Translations under genes and position numbers: made by a program
The notes under the pieces: model-generated
Databases searched by the model: none
What the model was told of the DNA's origin: nothing
The model's input: only the letters and a program-made list of their open reading frames with translations
Part shown: positions 29,069 to 40,490 of the stretch, piece by piece
Numbering within the stretch: position 1 is the stretch's first letter
Layout: each line of letters begins with the position of its first letter
Source: Mortierella alpina
Lineage: Eukaryota; Mortierellomycota; Mortierellomycetes; Mortierellales; Mortierellaceae
Assembly (NCBI GenBank): GCA_029449245.1
Contig: JANATF010000009.1
Location: 992,001 to 1,056,000 of the forward strand
Direction: 5' to 3'
DNA: 64,000 bases

Positions 29069-29391
29069 CTGAAGAAAAATTTCGTTGCAAGGACGTCTTG
29101 GGCAATATGTCGTGTGTCAATCCATCTCAAGCGATCCATCAACACGACCCATAATAGGAGTTAGAGGCGCGGCAGAAGAGAGCAGTACTGGTGGGGACAT
29201 TTTTTTTTTGCACGCGCCTGCGGCCGATTAGGTTCGCGCTGGCCCGAAAAAGCAGTCAATCGGGAGCCCAACCTGCTCTGTCCCCTTTCCCTCGCTTCCC
29301 TCTCCCCGTCGCTGCCCCATCCGTCCATCATCAGTCCGTCATCCCTCTCCTCCCTCTCCACCAGTCGCAAGTCAGCTCGCTTCCGAGGCCA

Positions 29392-31421
29392 ATGGACAAC
29401 GCCTGGGAAAACTTTCTGGAGGCCATTGCTGCCTTGATCTCCAAGGCGCTGACCAACAAGGAGACCGAGAAGGTCATTGCTGGGTTCGGTAACTTTCAGC
29501 AGCGCCTGCAACGGCTCAGCAGGTACAATGGGGAGATGATGACACAAGGCACCCGCGCCTACTTTATATCATTATTATTATTTTCTCACTTTGTACAACA
29601 ATGTCACTGATCGGTTCTGGGTTCCTGTCACTTCATTGCTCCTTAGCCACAATCTGCAGAGATTGAACCTCGAAATCACAGAGAATGCAAAGCGCGTTAA
29701 CCGCTGCAAACACGAGGGCAAAACCTGCTCCCAGAATGTCACCAGAGGCTTCCTAAAGACGTGGGTCGTGGCCTATCTCGCAAAGTACCTCATAGCGGTC
29801 CTGCCCGCCCTCCTGAAGGGCAAAGTCTTCAAAAAGTAAAAGTGTGAACATCTGGTCCATTGGATGGTAGCTGTGTTCCGAAACCCCTGTATCAAAGGGT
29901 CAAACTAACATTCACTCTTTTTTTTTTCTTCTTTCCATCAAACAGCCCAAGCATCCTGAAGAAAGGCGGAGGAAGCGACACTATTGGATTCGCCTTCTTT
30001 TTGTCTTCATTCTTGTCTGCATACAAACTAGTGCTCTGCACGATGCGGTACTATAGACCCGATCACGAAGGCGATCGCCTCAATGCCTTTGTTGCAGGAT
30101 CAGTCGCTGGATTGACATTGCTCCTGGACAAGAACAAGAGCAGAAGAACCGCCCTCACGCTCTACCTCTTCACCCGATCGATCCAGTTTGGATCCAGCTA
30201 TGCTATGAAAAACTGGGCAGAGCACCGCCATGCAAAGAAGGCCGCTATACGCCAGACACTCCGTGACGACCTGGATGAATTGAGCGATGAGAAGGGTGCA
30301 CTTGTGACCAAGGCTGGGTGGGACGATATGCTGGCCAAGGGTCTCTCAGCGTCTGCAGCGACCGCTCTCATGTCTCTGACAGCGTCCGTGAACCTTTACT
30401 CTTGCGTGATCGAACCCGATGCCATGCCTCGATCCTATTACAACTTCATCATGCAGCATTCTGGTCTGCCGCAAAAGTTCGGTCCCATGTTCCCACCATT
30501 GGTTGAGACGTTCCGGTCACAATTCGAGTTGCTGAAGGAGGGTCCTTCTGGATTTGAGCACATTGGAATTCCTGCAGGAGTGCCCACGCACGAGTTCATT
30601 GCCGAGAATGTTTCGCCCAACATTGCTACGCTCTTTCCCCAAAACATCCACCACGACTATCAATGCTGTGCGCTGCTGCATCCGTTGTACGGCTGCAACA
30701 GGCACGCGCTCGATACCTTGACCGGAGAGTTTGGGCGTGCTCTCAAGATGTACGGAACACTGAATGCTGTAAGTGCTTTGGCATATTTTTATAACTGCTT
30801 TTGGTTTGAGTCAACGCGAAAATCGCCTGTCATCCACTTACATACTTCCATGTTACCCCCCATGTTCTACGGTGCCTAGATCGTGACACTCGTGTTCCAG
30901 CACAAGAGACTTGTGTCCAACCCTAAGGAGTCGCTCAAACGCTACATCAAGTCCACACTACGGTCTTGCTTGTTCCTTGCACTCTATGTCCTTGCGGCGT
31001 TTTATGTCCCATGCATCTCGCGAAGAATTCTAGGACGCGAATCCAACATCAAGTAAGCATTCTTTAATTGCCACTATTTGTAGAAACGAAAACGCGGCGC
31101 CAGTGGATGAGCAGACCAAAGCTGACTAACCAATTGTTTCGTTTTACCAGTTACCTTGTGAATGGTATCGTTGCAGGATTTGCAGTTTTGATCGAGGCCC
31201 CTGGCCGCCAGATGGAGTTGGCGTTGTACTGTCTGCCCCGTGCGTTAGAGACGACGTGGAAGCTGATGCTGAAGCGTGGTATTGTGAGGAATATCGCTCA
31301 TGCGGATATTGCTCTGTTCAGTGCCTCGATGGGCGTGATGATGACTCTTTACCAGAATGAACCCAGCGTGATCAACAAGCACTATCTTACCGTGCTGACC
31401 CGCGTTTTTGGTCGCAATTGA
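29392..31421 (+). CDS. TMEM135-like multi-pass membrane protein
   Basis: Predicted organelle membrane protein related to TMEM135, which in animals acts in peroxisome and mitochondrial dynamics and contains Tim17-like repeats. Exons 29392-29522, 29647-29835, 29946-30768, 30880-31052 and 31151-31421, all GT/AG and in phase, 528 residues. Landmarks: Cys-rich RCKHEGKTCSQNVTRGFLK, then GGGSDTIGFAFFLSSFLSAY, AFVAGSVAGLTLLLDKN, a charged middle part, the second Cys/His cluster HHDYQCCALLHPLYGCNRH, and YLVNGIVAGFAVLIEAPGR near the C-terminus. The two AGxxAGL-type hydrophobic repeats and the C-x-H-rich TMEM135 N-terminal domain are in the family order. EMC4 starts only 128 bp after its stop. AATAAA occurs about 13 bp downstream. 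Confidence 0.85.
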
Positions 31422-31549
31422 GCTGCCAGATGAAATAAAAAAATATCTTTAGACAGAAATCACGTGTACGCGCAACTCGTCTGTGCTCTTGATGCTCTTT
31501 ACACCCTCATCATCTGTCACTTCACTTCACCACACATTCAAAGCACACA

Positions 31550-32707
31550 ATGGACGGTAAATCAACTTGGCGATTCAACTTCACCACACCCGACTCGGCA
31601 AAGTAAGTTCCCAGGAGGAGCATTGGACGCACCATGAGTGTCGTGTCTGGAACCAAAGGAGAAGTAGTCGTGCACCTCCCAAGATGATCAACACGGAGGA
31701 GCAAGAAACAAAAGCGATGGAAAAAGTCAAATGTCATCAGGATGCTGACGTTGCGATCCTTCATACCCGATACAATAACTTTCTAGACGTACTGTTGCAG
31801 ATCCACCTGGATTTGTTGGCACCAAGGAGGCTGGTTCCAGAGGACAGGTAACGATATGATCAATGGGAAAAGGCCATCCTCACACCTCCCGTCACACCCA
31901 GGGATAAGATCCTAATGGCATCTCAGGAGCGGCAGATTTCCTCCTTTCTAACAACGATATTCCACTTCGCACTTTTGTTATGATTGTTGCTCGGCTGGTT
32001 TTATAGAGTGAAGTCAAGAGCAGAGAGGTCGACAATGAACTATTGAAAGTCAAGGCAAGTATTGATACTTCCGTTCCATGACGCGAAGCAAAACACCTTG
32101 CCCTGAACCCGAAAATATGATATTTCATTTTCTGCTTGAAGGGCAAACTGGAGGCGTGTTTTTTTTTTTTTTTTTTTTTTTACTTGAAGAAAAACAAGCC
32201 TAACCACCGGAGCGCAACCCACAATTTTCAACAATGACAATAGAAAGCATGGGATATGGCGTTGGCTCCAGGAAAACAGCTCCCCATGCAGGCATTTATG
32301 CTGTGGATGAGCGGTAACAGCGTTCAGATCTTTTCGGTCGCGATCACAGGAATGCTCATGGTTACGCCTATCAAGGCACTTATGAACATGGCACAAGGTA
32401 CCACCTACCCACTACCAGAAGAGAGATTGTCACTTCATTTCTAATGATGATAATGCCGTTTGAAACCTAACTACCCCCTCCCTTTACTTCACAAGTGTTC
32501 GAGAGATATGAAACGGTCTCTCCAGTCAAGGTGGCCTTCATGGATAACAAGCTGGCCCTGCCAAAGCTGACGTATATCGCACTCCAGATCCTGACCATCC
32601 TTCTGGGTATGTGGAAGTTGAATTCGATGGGATTGCTGCCAACGTCGCACTCGGACTGGCTGGCATTTCTGGACCCAAAGATCCCCACTGAATACGCGGC
32701 AGTGTAG
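31550..32707 (+). CDS. EMC4: ER membrane protein complex subunit 4
   Basis: Subunit of the ER membrane insertase EMC, which inserts tail-anchored and multi-pass proteins. Exons 31550-31602, 31787-31847, 32007-32054, 32244-32397 and 32496-32707 give 175 residues, the usual length. Motifs: DPPGF in the N-terminal cytosolic part, LLKVKKAWDMALAPGKQLPM, first membrane segment FMLWMSGNSVQIFSVAITGM, second TYIALQILTILLGMW, then NSMGLLPTSHSDWLAF. The intron 32055-32243 begins GCAAGT after AAG, a textbook GC-AG donor, and is required to join KVK to KAWD. The small exon at 31787 uses a CTAG acceptor; the more obvious GCAG 14 bp later breaks the frame. Confidence 0.92.
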
Positions 32708-33584
32708 AACCAAAAAAAAAATTCATAGTAAAAATGTGAATGAAAAAAATAAAAAATACCACCTCGCATCATTATTGTCCCTTCCAATTTTTTTTAATCC
32801 TATACCCTCCCCACTTCATCAATTTTTTCCATTCACAGCCTTGCCTATTTCTCTCTTTCACTCGAGTCAACTCGACGCGCATTTAACATGTTTATCAGCC
32901 TTGGGACAAGATATCGTTTTCTTTTGTATTGTTTTTATTTCTTTTTGCAACATTTCAAATCAGCTACCACGACAGGAAGGGGGAAAAGGTGTAGGAATTT
33001 CGCACGACTCTGCTTGTCGCGACCTCTGACGAGGAACGTGACATGGCACACCCCCAGATCGGCTAGACCTGAAGGCGACAAGAGCATGGTGCACAAGGGA
33101 TAGTAAGTCCCTCGTTGTTTTACTTTCTTCGGGGTTTTTCCCATACAGCTACGCATTGATATCGCGCAGTCGATTGAATAGACCCCGGGTGGTTTGTGTG
33201 TGTGTGTGGATGTGTGGATGTGAATTTGGATGCGAAAAACGCGAGTGATTTGGACGTGGGACTACATAGCTTTTCAATTCATCATGTTCATGCATGGATA
33301 GGGTGGACACAATATTTAATGGACTCTATAAACAAGACAGACATTACAAACATTACGGTACAGCTGCAGGAGCACTTGGACTTGAAGGAATGCAAGGAGC
33401 GGGATAGGTATAAGAAGGTGTAGAAAGGAGGAGGAGGTGGTGGTGGAGGAGGAGTGAAGGTGAAAGTGGGAAAGAGATAGTGAGAAGAAAAATTTTCATG
33501 CGCCATTTTATACTTTTGTTCGTGTGCTCATCGCAGCCACCGTGTTTTTCTTTTGCATTCTGCTGCTGTTTGCACTTTAATTTT
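32708..33584. other. Convergent gap between EMC4 and kinesin
   Basis: 877 bp between two stop codons. It contains A-rich sequence with AATAAA close after EMC4, T-rich tracts, a TG microsatellite near 33197 and a GGA-rich patch at 33424-33455, probably the kinesin 3' UTR. No gene is seen. Confidence 0.5.
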
Positions 33585-36500
33585 TCAAACTCTATTGCTC
33601 CAGTTTCCCAGCCAGCTTGTCCTGCGATCTGGGACCTGACCCTTCGTGGGGGAGCTTGGTGAAAAGTTCTCGTCCATGGGTGCGTTGCTACTGAATTAAA
33701 GAACAAAGCCATGCGTTTAGTTACGTGTCATTGGTATGCATGTAGTCGCAACAACAGCTAGATCGAAGAGAAGTGACCGCAATCTCGTATCTTACCCAGC
33801 GTCGGCGGTGGGCACTCCTCCGCGAAGAGGCTTGGCGATTCGTCCAAAGCTAAGGCCCATGGCATTGGCGGCGGATTTTTGTGCTATTCGTATTTCGTAA
33901 ATAGATAGGGGGTCGCGTTAGGATATCACGGCGGTACATCGTGCGGGGCCGACATTGACCTTCGTTTGTAGCGAGAACTTACATCGTGCTTGCTCGAGGC
34001 GCTCGCGAACAGCCTGGAGTTGAGTCTCGAATCTAATCGGGTTATACAGGAGCAGAGCCATCAGTGAATCGTGTTCATGAGACCATGCGCAATGTCATCC
34101 TGCAACAACTCTGTTCATACTTGTGGTTCTGACTAGTCAGCTTCTCCTGGGCATCTTGCAGGAGTAACTCCAAGCTCTGGATGCGTTCATTACGCGCAAC
34201 CAGCTTGCGTTCAGAAATGGCAACCTCTTTCTTCAGGGCCGAGTTCTGCTCGACAAGCTGCTTCTGCACCATCGTGAGTTGCTCGAGGTTGCGCTCGAGG
34301 AACGCCATCTTCTTTTGTTGAGCCTTATTGTTGCTGTTGCGGAGCACATTGTTGTACTGCTCCCTCGTCTCGTCGAGGGAAATCTCGAGCTCGACGACCT
34401 TCTCACATCGGTTCTGAAGATCGCGCATCAAGGACTTCTTCATCACGTCGAAATCCGCGAGCTGCTGGGCCATCGTCTTGCGAATGCGTTCCATGTCACG
34501 TTCACGCTCCGTCATGTCCTTGCCCTCCCAGAGACCGCTGCTACTGTGATTGCTCTGGCGCTCAATCTGCTCCTTGAGCTCCTCGTTGCCGCGTCTCAGC
34601 TCAGTGACATTGATGCTCAGTTTCTGAATGTCCTCGTTACGGCGGGCTACCTCTTGCTTCAGTTCCTCGATCTCCTGCTGCGCTTGGTCCCTCTTGGTCA
34701 CGTACTGTGCCTCCACCTTGAGCCTCAGCTCCGAAATGGTCTCCAGTACGTCGATCGAGGAGTTGGCCTCTTCATCCGCAATGGTCTTGTCCAAGAGTTC
34801 CTCGTACTCCAACTCTGCCGCTTGCAGACGCATCTCTAATGCATCCCGCTTCAAGGTCAACGAAGCATTCTCGTTGTTCAGCTCAGAAATGGTCTGCTCA
34901 TGCTGTTCAATGATCGACCGTGACTGAGCAACCTCCTTCCGGATGGCAATGGTTTCCTCGGCAGACAAACCGGCAGGCGACTCAAACTTGAAAAGGGTCT
35001 CACGGAGCTGTGCCTCCTTGGCTGAAATCTCGCCCGATGGATCAAGGTCCGCCATCATCTGCGCCATCTTCTCCATCTTCTTTTTCTCCTTGTCGCCTTC
35101 GTTCGAGTCCTTTTGGGCGAGCTTCATCTCCATCAACGCCTTCTTGAGGTCCTCCAGTTCTTTTGACAGTTCCTGGTTGGCCTCGCGCAGACTATCGACG
35201 GTGATGGTACCCTCTTTGTACTCGTATGACACCTTCTCGAGCTGAAGTTTGAGATCGTTGAGCTGGAAGACGGCGCTAGAGGTGTCCTGCTCCTTGAGAT
35301 ACGAGAGCTCCTCCCTCATAGAGTCCATAAGCTGTTGCTTCGCCAAGATTTCGGCTTCCTTCTCTGCGATTTGGTCCGTTAGCTCATTCTCGCGCTTGAA
35401 AAACTCCTCTCGCTCATCGGCCTCCAAGGCAATCGCCGGTGTAGATGGTCGGGAGTTGTCCTGCTGGGCCATGTAACCGGGTACACTTGAGAGCGGAGCG
35501 GAACCGCCACCTGCCTGAATCTTTTCCATGCTTGCCCAATCTAACTTGGACACAGAACCACCTTGGCGCCAGATACCGACCTCTCCCTCCAAAGCAGCAA
35601 TGTACTGAGTGAAGGTGATGGCTTCGGCTCGCACCTTCTTTAGAAGTAACTTGAGCTCCGCCGCACTGAGTTCCTGGTTGATCTTGGCCTTGTTCTTGAT
35701 GCTCTTGGCTCTAGTACCGAACCGAAGAGTACCAACCGTTTCCGCGTCGTTGTAGGACGATGGCGAACAATTGATAATCAGCGTTGTTCTAGAGTTTCCT
35801 CCGAGCGACTCTTGCAGGATTCTTGTCAATTTACTGTCACGGTAGGGGATATGTGTCGACTATAATATAATCGTAGAGGTAAACATGCAAGTCAGTATGT
35901 TTTTGAGATCCATTCACCCCATTCATCCATATCATGGGCCAAAATAAACATCTGCATGCTTTGGTTTCTTATATTTACCTTTCCATCGGTCAAGGCATTA
36001 ATGACCATACCCAGTGCCGACAGCGATTTGTTAATCTTCTTGGCTTCTTCCAAAGTTTGACCAGAGGCTCCTGTCTTTCCAACTTTTTCAGAACCTGCCA
36101 AATCGACCAGGTATAGTTTTCCGCTCTTGACAGATCCATCGACCAGGTTCTTTTGCGAGATCGTGACAACAAAAATGGAGTGCGATCGAGAACTCTCGGC
36201 GTTCATGTCTGGAGGCCATAGTTGAAACAACGAAATTAGGACTGCAGTTCTCACTCGCAAAAAAATCCCCTGCCTGTGCGAGAACATCGCGCGACGACTT
36301 ACTCGTATATGCAACCATTCTGCTGTTTCCTCCTCGACGCATCACCTCGTGAATTTCTGCAATGGAGCTCACATAGACCTCGAACAATCCCTTGACGTAA
36401 ACTCCTCGATTTTTCTCTTCGTGAATAGGCAGATTGTCATTGACAGCTATATCGTAGGCAGAATTGCAATTGAAGCTGTCAGTAAAACGAGACAGAGAAA

Positions 36501-37222
36501 TGCTTCATGATATTGCTGTATGTTAGATGTATTCAACTAGACCTATCAAGGTCTTACGATTTAAGAGATCGCGGATCTTCTCCATGTAAATCTCCATGTA
36601 CGAGACCTTGACAGTATACTCCATGGTCGAAGGCGACTCAATGATGCTCTTAAAGATCTGATCCACAATGCGCGGGATGATACCCTTGGTGTCCTCGTCA
36701 TCGATGGAGGGTCCCTATTCAAGTGATTAAAACGCCATGGTTAACGATACCACAAATACGGGGTAGTATGAACACAGCTGTTAAATACCTCCTCCCCTAC
36801 GGTATAGGGATGCAATCTTGTCGTACCATCATTGTAAAGGTCTTTCCTGATCCGGTCTGTCCATAAGCGAAAACAGTGCCGTTGTATCCATTGATTACAT
36901 CTATGCAGGGGGGTGGAGAGGTGCATTTGTTAGTAGCCATGTTACAGCACACAAAACTAAGCAAATACGTCGTTGCTGCGGTGGACAATGCGGCCTTTAC
37001 CATCGACGATTGTGCTGATAGAGTAGTCAAAGACATCCTTCTGCTTCGAGTCGGAGGGGAAGACCCTGTCGAATGTGAATGTTCCCGGATATTCTTTGCT
37101 CTGCAAGAGTGCAATGGCATCGTATACACAGACAACTAGCAGTTAGATTCAATATGGCTCTGACGTTTGATTCGACCCCCTTAAAGTCGTCCCCCTTCCA
37201 ATGTGTCTTCTCACCCTCTCAC

Positions 37223-37253
<31 letters not shown>

Positions 37254-37775
37254 CCGTCTCCACCTCTGGTCTCTCGGCTTGTGGGATGCAAGAGATAAGG
37301 ACCGAGGAGTCCTTGCGAGTTCCCAATGCCCCTGCCTCGTGTCGTGTCGTGTTCAGGTGGTTTTTGCACATGCCAAAACCGCAAAAAAAGGCTAAAATAT
37401 AATAAAATATCGCAGCCCAATCATGCCATCGCCATCGACATCGCCTTTGCACCCACCACTCCTGTGTCCACCCGGGTCCACTCCCCTCTCACTCACTCGC
37501 ACCTTCCATACAGCTCCAGCCTTCATGCCAGCATGGGCTTGCAAAGGGGGTGGTACTGGGACTAGATCCCTTCATGAAAATGTGCCCCATCCTTCAACAA
37601 CCCGCGTCCCTTGGTTTGGTGGACCCAACAAAAAAAATGAAGAGGATGTCGCACTTACGTCTACTTTTACGGATTGGCCATTGTCATCATAGTTGATGAT
37701 GGGTTGTCCGCCCTCCCTGATTTCCAGTGAATTCTGAGGACGGAATCGACAGACGACCTTGATGTTGTTGGACAT
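33585..37775 (-). CDS. KHC: Conventional kinesin heavy chain (kinesin-1)
   Basis: Plus-end microtubule motor moving vesicles and organelles. Ten exons: 37775-37659, 37100-37001, 36900-36827, 36714-36558, 36446-36303, 36208-35979, 35859-34121, 34032-33983, 33883-33796, 33690-33585, all GT/AG and in phase, 934 residues, close to other fungal kinesin-1. Motor domain 1-325: P-loop GQTGSGKT at 86-93, switch [10 protein letters not shown], switch [11 protein letters not shown], then [14 protein letters not shown]. Neck and stalk are long coiled coils in one large exon. The tail has the autoinhibitory RIAKPLRGG near residue 885. Six introns lie in the motor part. Intron 1 (558 bp) is long and holds a 30-nt T-run. 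No light-chain-binding region was tested; fungal kinesin-1 usually works without light chains. Confidence 0.95.
37224..37253. repeat. 30-nt homopolymer T tract inside kinesin intron 1
   Basis: Uninterrupted T-run on the plus strand (A-run in the transcript), within the first intron. Likely variable in length. Confidence 0.85.
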
Positions 37776-39081
37776 GATGCTAAATGCGTGGATACTTTAT
37801 ATCTCACTCTATTGACTCGACTCGCCCAGTCCTCGTTGGTATGTTTTGCGCTCGCGCTTCACAAGAACTAAAGAATAGTCCGCGCGCGCCTGTCTAGGTA
37901 GGTGATTGAATCTGAACCAAGAAAGCAGCCCTCTGTCTATTTTTCAAAGTTGTATAGAACAAAGAAAAGTTATAAACGGTTAGCCGAGAGGATGTATGTT
38001 CCTGGAATCAGCAGACTACACTGCCAAGGTTGCCACGGTGGTCTCATTTTGTCGATGCTCCGTGAGAATATGTGATCAAAGAAGGACGAGTCGCACTGTT
38101 GGAGCTTTACGAGATGGCAAGGCAAAGACGGCGCAAGGTGATGATGGAGGACAGGAACAGTGGTTGGGGCTGTACGAACGGGGAGAATGAAGGAAGGGGG
38201 TGTAGGGTTGGAAGCTAGAGTGTCCCAGGGTGTCAGGGTGTCGGAGACGTGTGAGAGTCATTCTTTCGCGTGTCTGGCAGAGGAGCAAAGCACGTTCGCA
38301 CAGTGTCTGATGCGGCTGTATAGATGATTAGGCGTGTGTGTGTGTGTGATGGAGATTACCTTGGCTGGCAGTGGGTTGCAGGGGAGTGGGAGGGGTGGAT
38401 GAACGGAACGAGAGAATCAAGGATGGTGAGGAATATGAGGAGGACAAGAGGCAGCGAAGGAGGACAAGGGGCGATTTTAAAAAAGTGAGCCTAGAGGGCC
38501 ATTTCAGGCACTGCACTGCATCCGACGCGATGCAATCACACCGTGTCGTGCGATATCGTGCCCACTGTGTTGTGACCATCGACCATCGTCAACATTCCTG
38601 GTGTCCGCTTGTGTAAGGCCCGAACTGCGCGTACATGTCTGTCTCCTCTAGGGCCACGCCACGAGCCCTGTTGATACTGTACATGACCGGGTCTCGCGAG
38701 CAAGTTCCAACAAGGCAGACGGACCTTGCAATCGTGTTTGACTATGCGCATTGAGAGGCTATTTGGCCATCAGCGGCATTATCGGCGTGCTTTGTCCATG
38801 AGCGTATGATACAACACTCTTGTTCATATCACATGAACATACCATACCCGTAGACACTTTGTTGGATGTGAATGGAGAGAGAGAGAGAGTAAGAGAGAGC
38901 GAGAGTGAGTGAGAGTGAGAGAGGAGAGAAAGAGAGAGAGATTGGACCTCTTGGACCCTTTGCTGTCACGAACTTAAATACCTTGTGCCGTGCACTGTAT
39001 CCTTTTCTTCCTTCCCATTTTGTCTCGTCATCCCAGTCCCACTTTTATCTTCCTCCGCCAGTTTGAGCACAGCAACACACC
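37776..39081. promoter_or_regulatory. Divergent promoter region, kinesin and APH-fold kinase
   Basis: 1.3 kb between divergent starts. It holds a perfect 7-bp inverted repeat (TGTTCAT / ATGAACA, 5-nt spacer, 38821-38839), a long GA tract, and a TTAAATA element about 110 bp before the APH-fold gene. No extra gene is supported. Confidence 0.5.
38874..38940. repeat. GA-rich simple repeat
   Basis: About 65 bp of GAGA/GAGT sequence in the shared promoter. On the kinesin strand it reads as a CT tract, like tracts upstream of other genes in this window. Confidence 0.7.
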
Positions 39082-40332
39082 ATGATGGCAGACCTAACCA
39101 TTGTTCCCATCCTCGCAACTGCAGATGAAGCAGTGTTGGCCACCGACATCTATGCGGAAACCGAGGGACCTCGCAAGGGCGTCTCTCTACCATTTGAAAA
39201 GGCCCGACGCCTGGTCGAGTTCCACCTTCCAGGAAAACAACTCGACCGACTCTTCTACTTCAAGCGCGGCTACAACAACCGAGTCTACTTGGCCCAATGT
39301 ACAGATGCCTCGGAGTATGTAATCCGCTTGGGTGGCCGCTTCTGGGACCATAAGAAAATCACCAACGAGGTCTTGGCCCTTGACCTTGCCCGCAAAGCAC
39401 TCGGCAGTGCGGTAGAGGTGCCCATGATTGTGGGAACCAGTACAGAGGAGGCCAAGGTCCACACAGACGAGAGTTCCAGGATCGTTCAGTACGACTATAT
39501 CATTATGACTCGGTTGCCTGGCGTTCCCTTGGACACGATCTGGGACGTACTTTCTTTGACAGACAAGAAGCGGGTCGTTGATCAGGTCGCCGACATTTTT
39601 GCTCGGCTCCGAACTATTGAACTATCAGCAGTGGGAAATTTTGTGATGGGATCCACGGGCGAGCCCGAAGTGGGTCCCCTGATGGAAGGTGGAGGAGGAC
39701 CCTTCTTGAGCTGGAGTGAGTTTGTCGCCGGCAACATCCAGCAGGAGATCAAGAACATGCTTGCGCAGGAAACCAACTTTGTAGAAACTAAAGCCCATCT
39801 GCCCCGTCTCGAGGCACTGGTGCATAAGATCCAGTCTGGAGACCTAGAGGCTCATTTCGGATCCCAGACGTTGGCGCCTGAGCTAGAACGCGAGAGACCC
39901 ATCTCACTCCTTCATGGCGATTTTGAGTCTCGAAACATGCTTGTGGTGGGCACACAGATCGTTGGATTACACGATTTTGAGTTTGCAGGAGGATTTCCGT
40001 CAGAGCAAGAGTGGTGCGCAGGATTCGGATGGCTCTTTGCACGCTCCGAGGATCCGTACGATGCTGGAGAGCAGCAGAAGCTCAAGGACATGACCAAGGA
40101 CGAGCATGAGGTGCTAGAATACTTTTTGGGTACCATGAAGGACAAATATGGATTGGTCCAGTTTGGACAGAACAACCAAGAGTACAAGGTCATCCTGTAT
40201 CATTTGCAGAGCAACATCGCGCCTTGGTGGCTACGCGAGGCTGAGCGGGACCAGTGGACAGAAAAACAGCGCCAGAGCATGAGCACGGCTGCGGCGTCAC
40301 TAGACAAGGCGCTTTCATTTCTTGGCTGTTGA
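39082..40332 (+). CDS. APH-fold (aminoglycoside phosphotransferase-like) kinase
   Basis: Single-exon, 416-residue protein of the APH/choline-kinase fold. The ATP-site lobe includes YNNRVYLAQC and YVIRLGGRF, where Arg or Lys in this strand usually anchors ATP. The catalytic loop HGDFESRNML near residue 278 has the family Asp and Asn, and GLHDFEFAG supplies the metal-binding Asp of the DFG-like step. Fungi carry many such proteins; substrates are generally unknown (small alcohols or metabolites), and drug resistance should not be assumed. The start is one of two adjacent ATGs; the second at 39085 is equally possible. It ends 158 bp from the convergent HAP3 stop. Confidence 0.85.
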   Translation: MMADLTIVPILATADEAVLATDIYAETEGPRKGVSLPFEKARRLVEFHLPGKQLDRLFYFKRGYNNRVYLAQCTDASEYVIRLGGRFWDHKKITNEVLALDLARKALGSAVEVPMIVGTSTEEAKVHTDESSRIVQYDYIIMTRLPGVPLDTIWDVLSLTDKKRVVDQVADIFARLRTIELSAVGNFVMGSTGEPEVGPLMEGGGGPFLSWSEFVAGNIQQEIKNMLAQETNFVETKAHLPRLEALVHKIQSGDLEAHFGSQTLAPELERERPISLLHGDFESRNMLVVGTQIVGLHDFEFAGGFPSEQEWCAGFGWLFARSEDPYDAGEQQKLKDMTKDEHEVLEYFLGTMKDKYGLVQFGQNNQEYKVILYHLQSNIAPWWLREAERDQWTEKQRQSMSTAAASLDKALSFLGC

Positions 40333-40490
40333 AGAATGCATACTAGAACTTTGATGGGACGAACGACCCCATATGATCAACAGCGGGAAATGGATGAATG
40401 CAGAGATTTATTACTGGTACAGGTTGAGTCTAAAGAAAAAAAAACGCTGGACTCCATGCTTACGACGAGAACTGCTACATGTACCCAAGT

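Larger units (their letters stand above)
26939..29391. other. Gene-poor intergenic region with possible minus-strand gene relics
   Basis: About 2.45 kb. It contains the TATA box of the secreted protein gene, a short palindromic tandem repeat at 28669-28690, and minus-strand patches that read like protein and end in donor-like sites (around 29068-28915 and 28019-27970) but do not join into a clear gene. No tRNA or transposon is recognised. A T-run near 29202-29211 lies upstream of the TMEM135-like gene. Confidence 0.5.

Noticed and set aside
31801-31850. EMC4 exon starting after GTTGCAG at 31800
   Set aside because: This acceptor breaks the frame; the upstream CTAG acceptor at 31786 keeps DPPGF in frame.
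34279-35476. Long plus-strand frames under the kinesin stalk
   Set aside because: Antisense of the coiled-coil exon; Leu/Ser-rich composition is a complement artefact.
37980-38060. tRNA A-box-like GGTTAGCCGAGAGG
   Set aside because: No B box follows at the proper distance and no cloverleaf forms.
39082-40332. Drug-resistance reading of the APH-fold protein
   Set aside because: Fungal APH-fold kinases are widespread and mostly metabolic; nothing here points to antibiotic modification.
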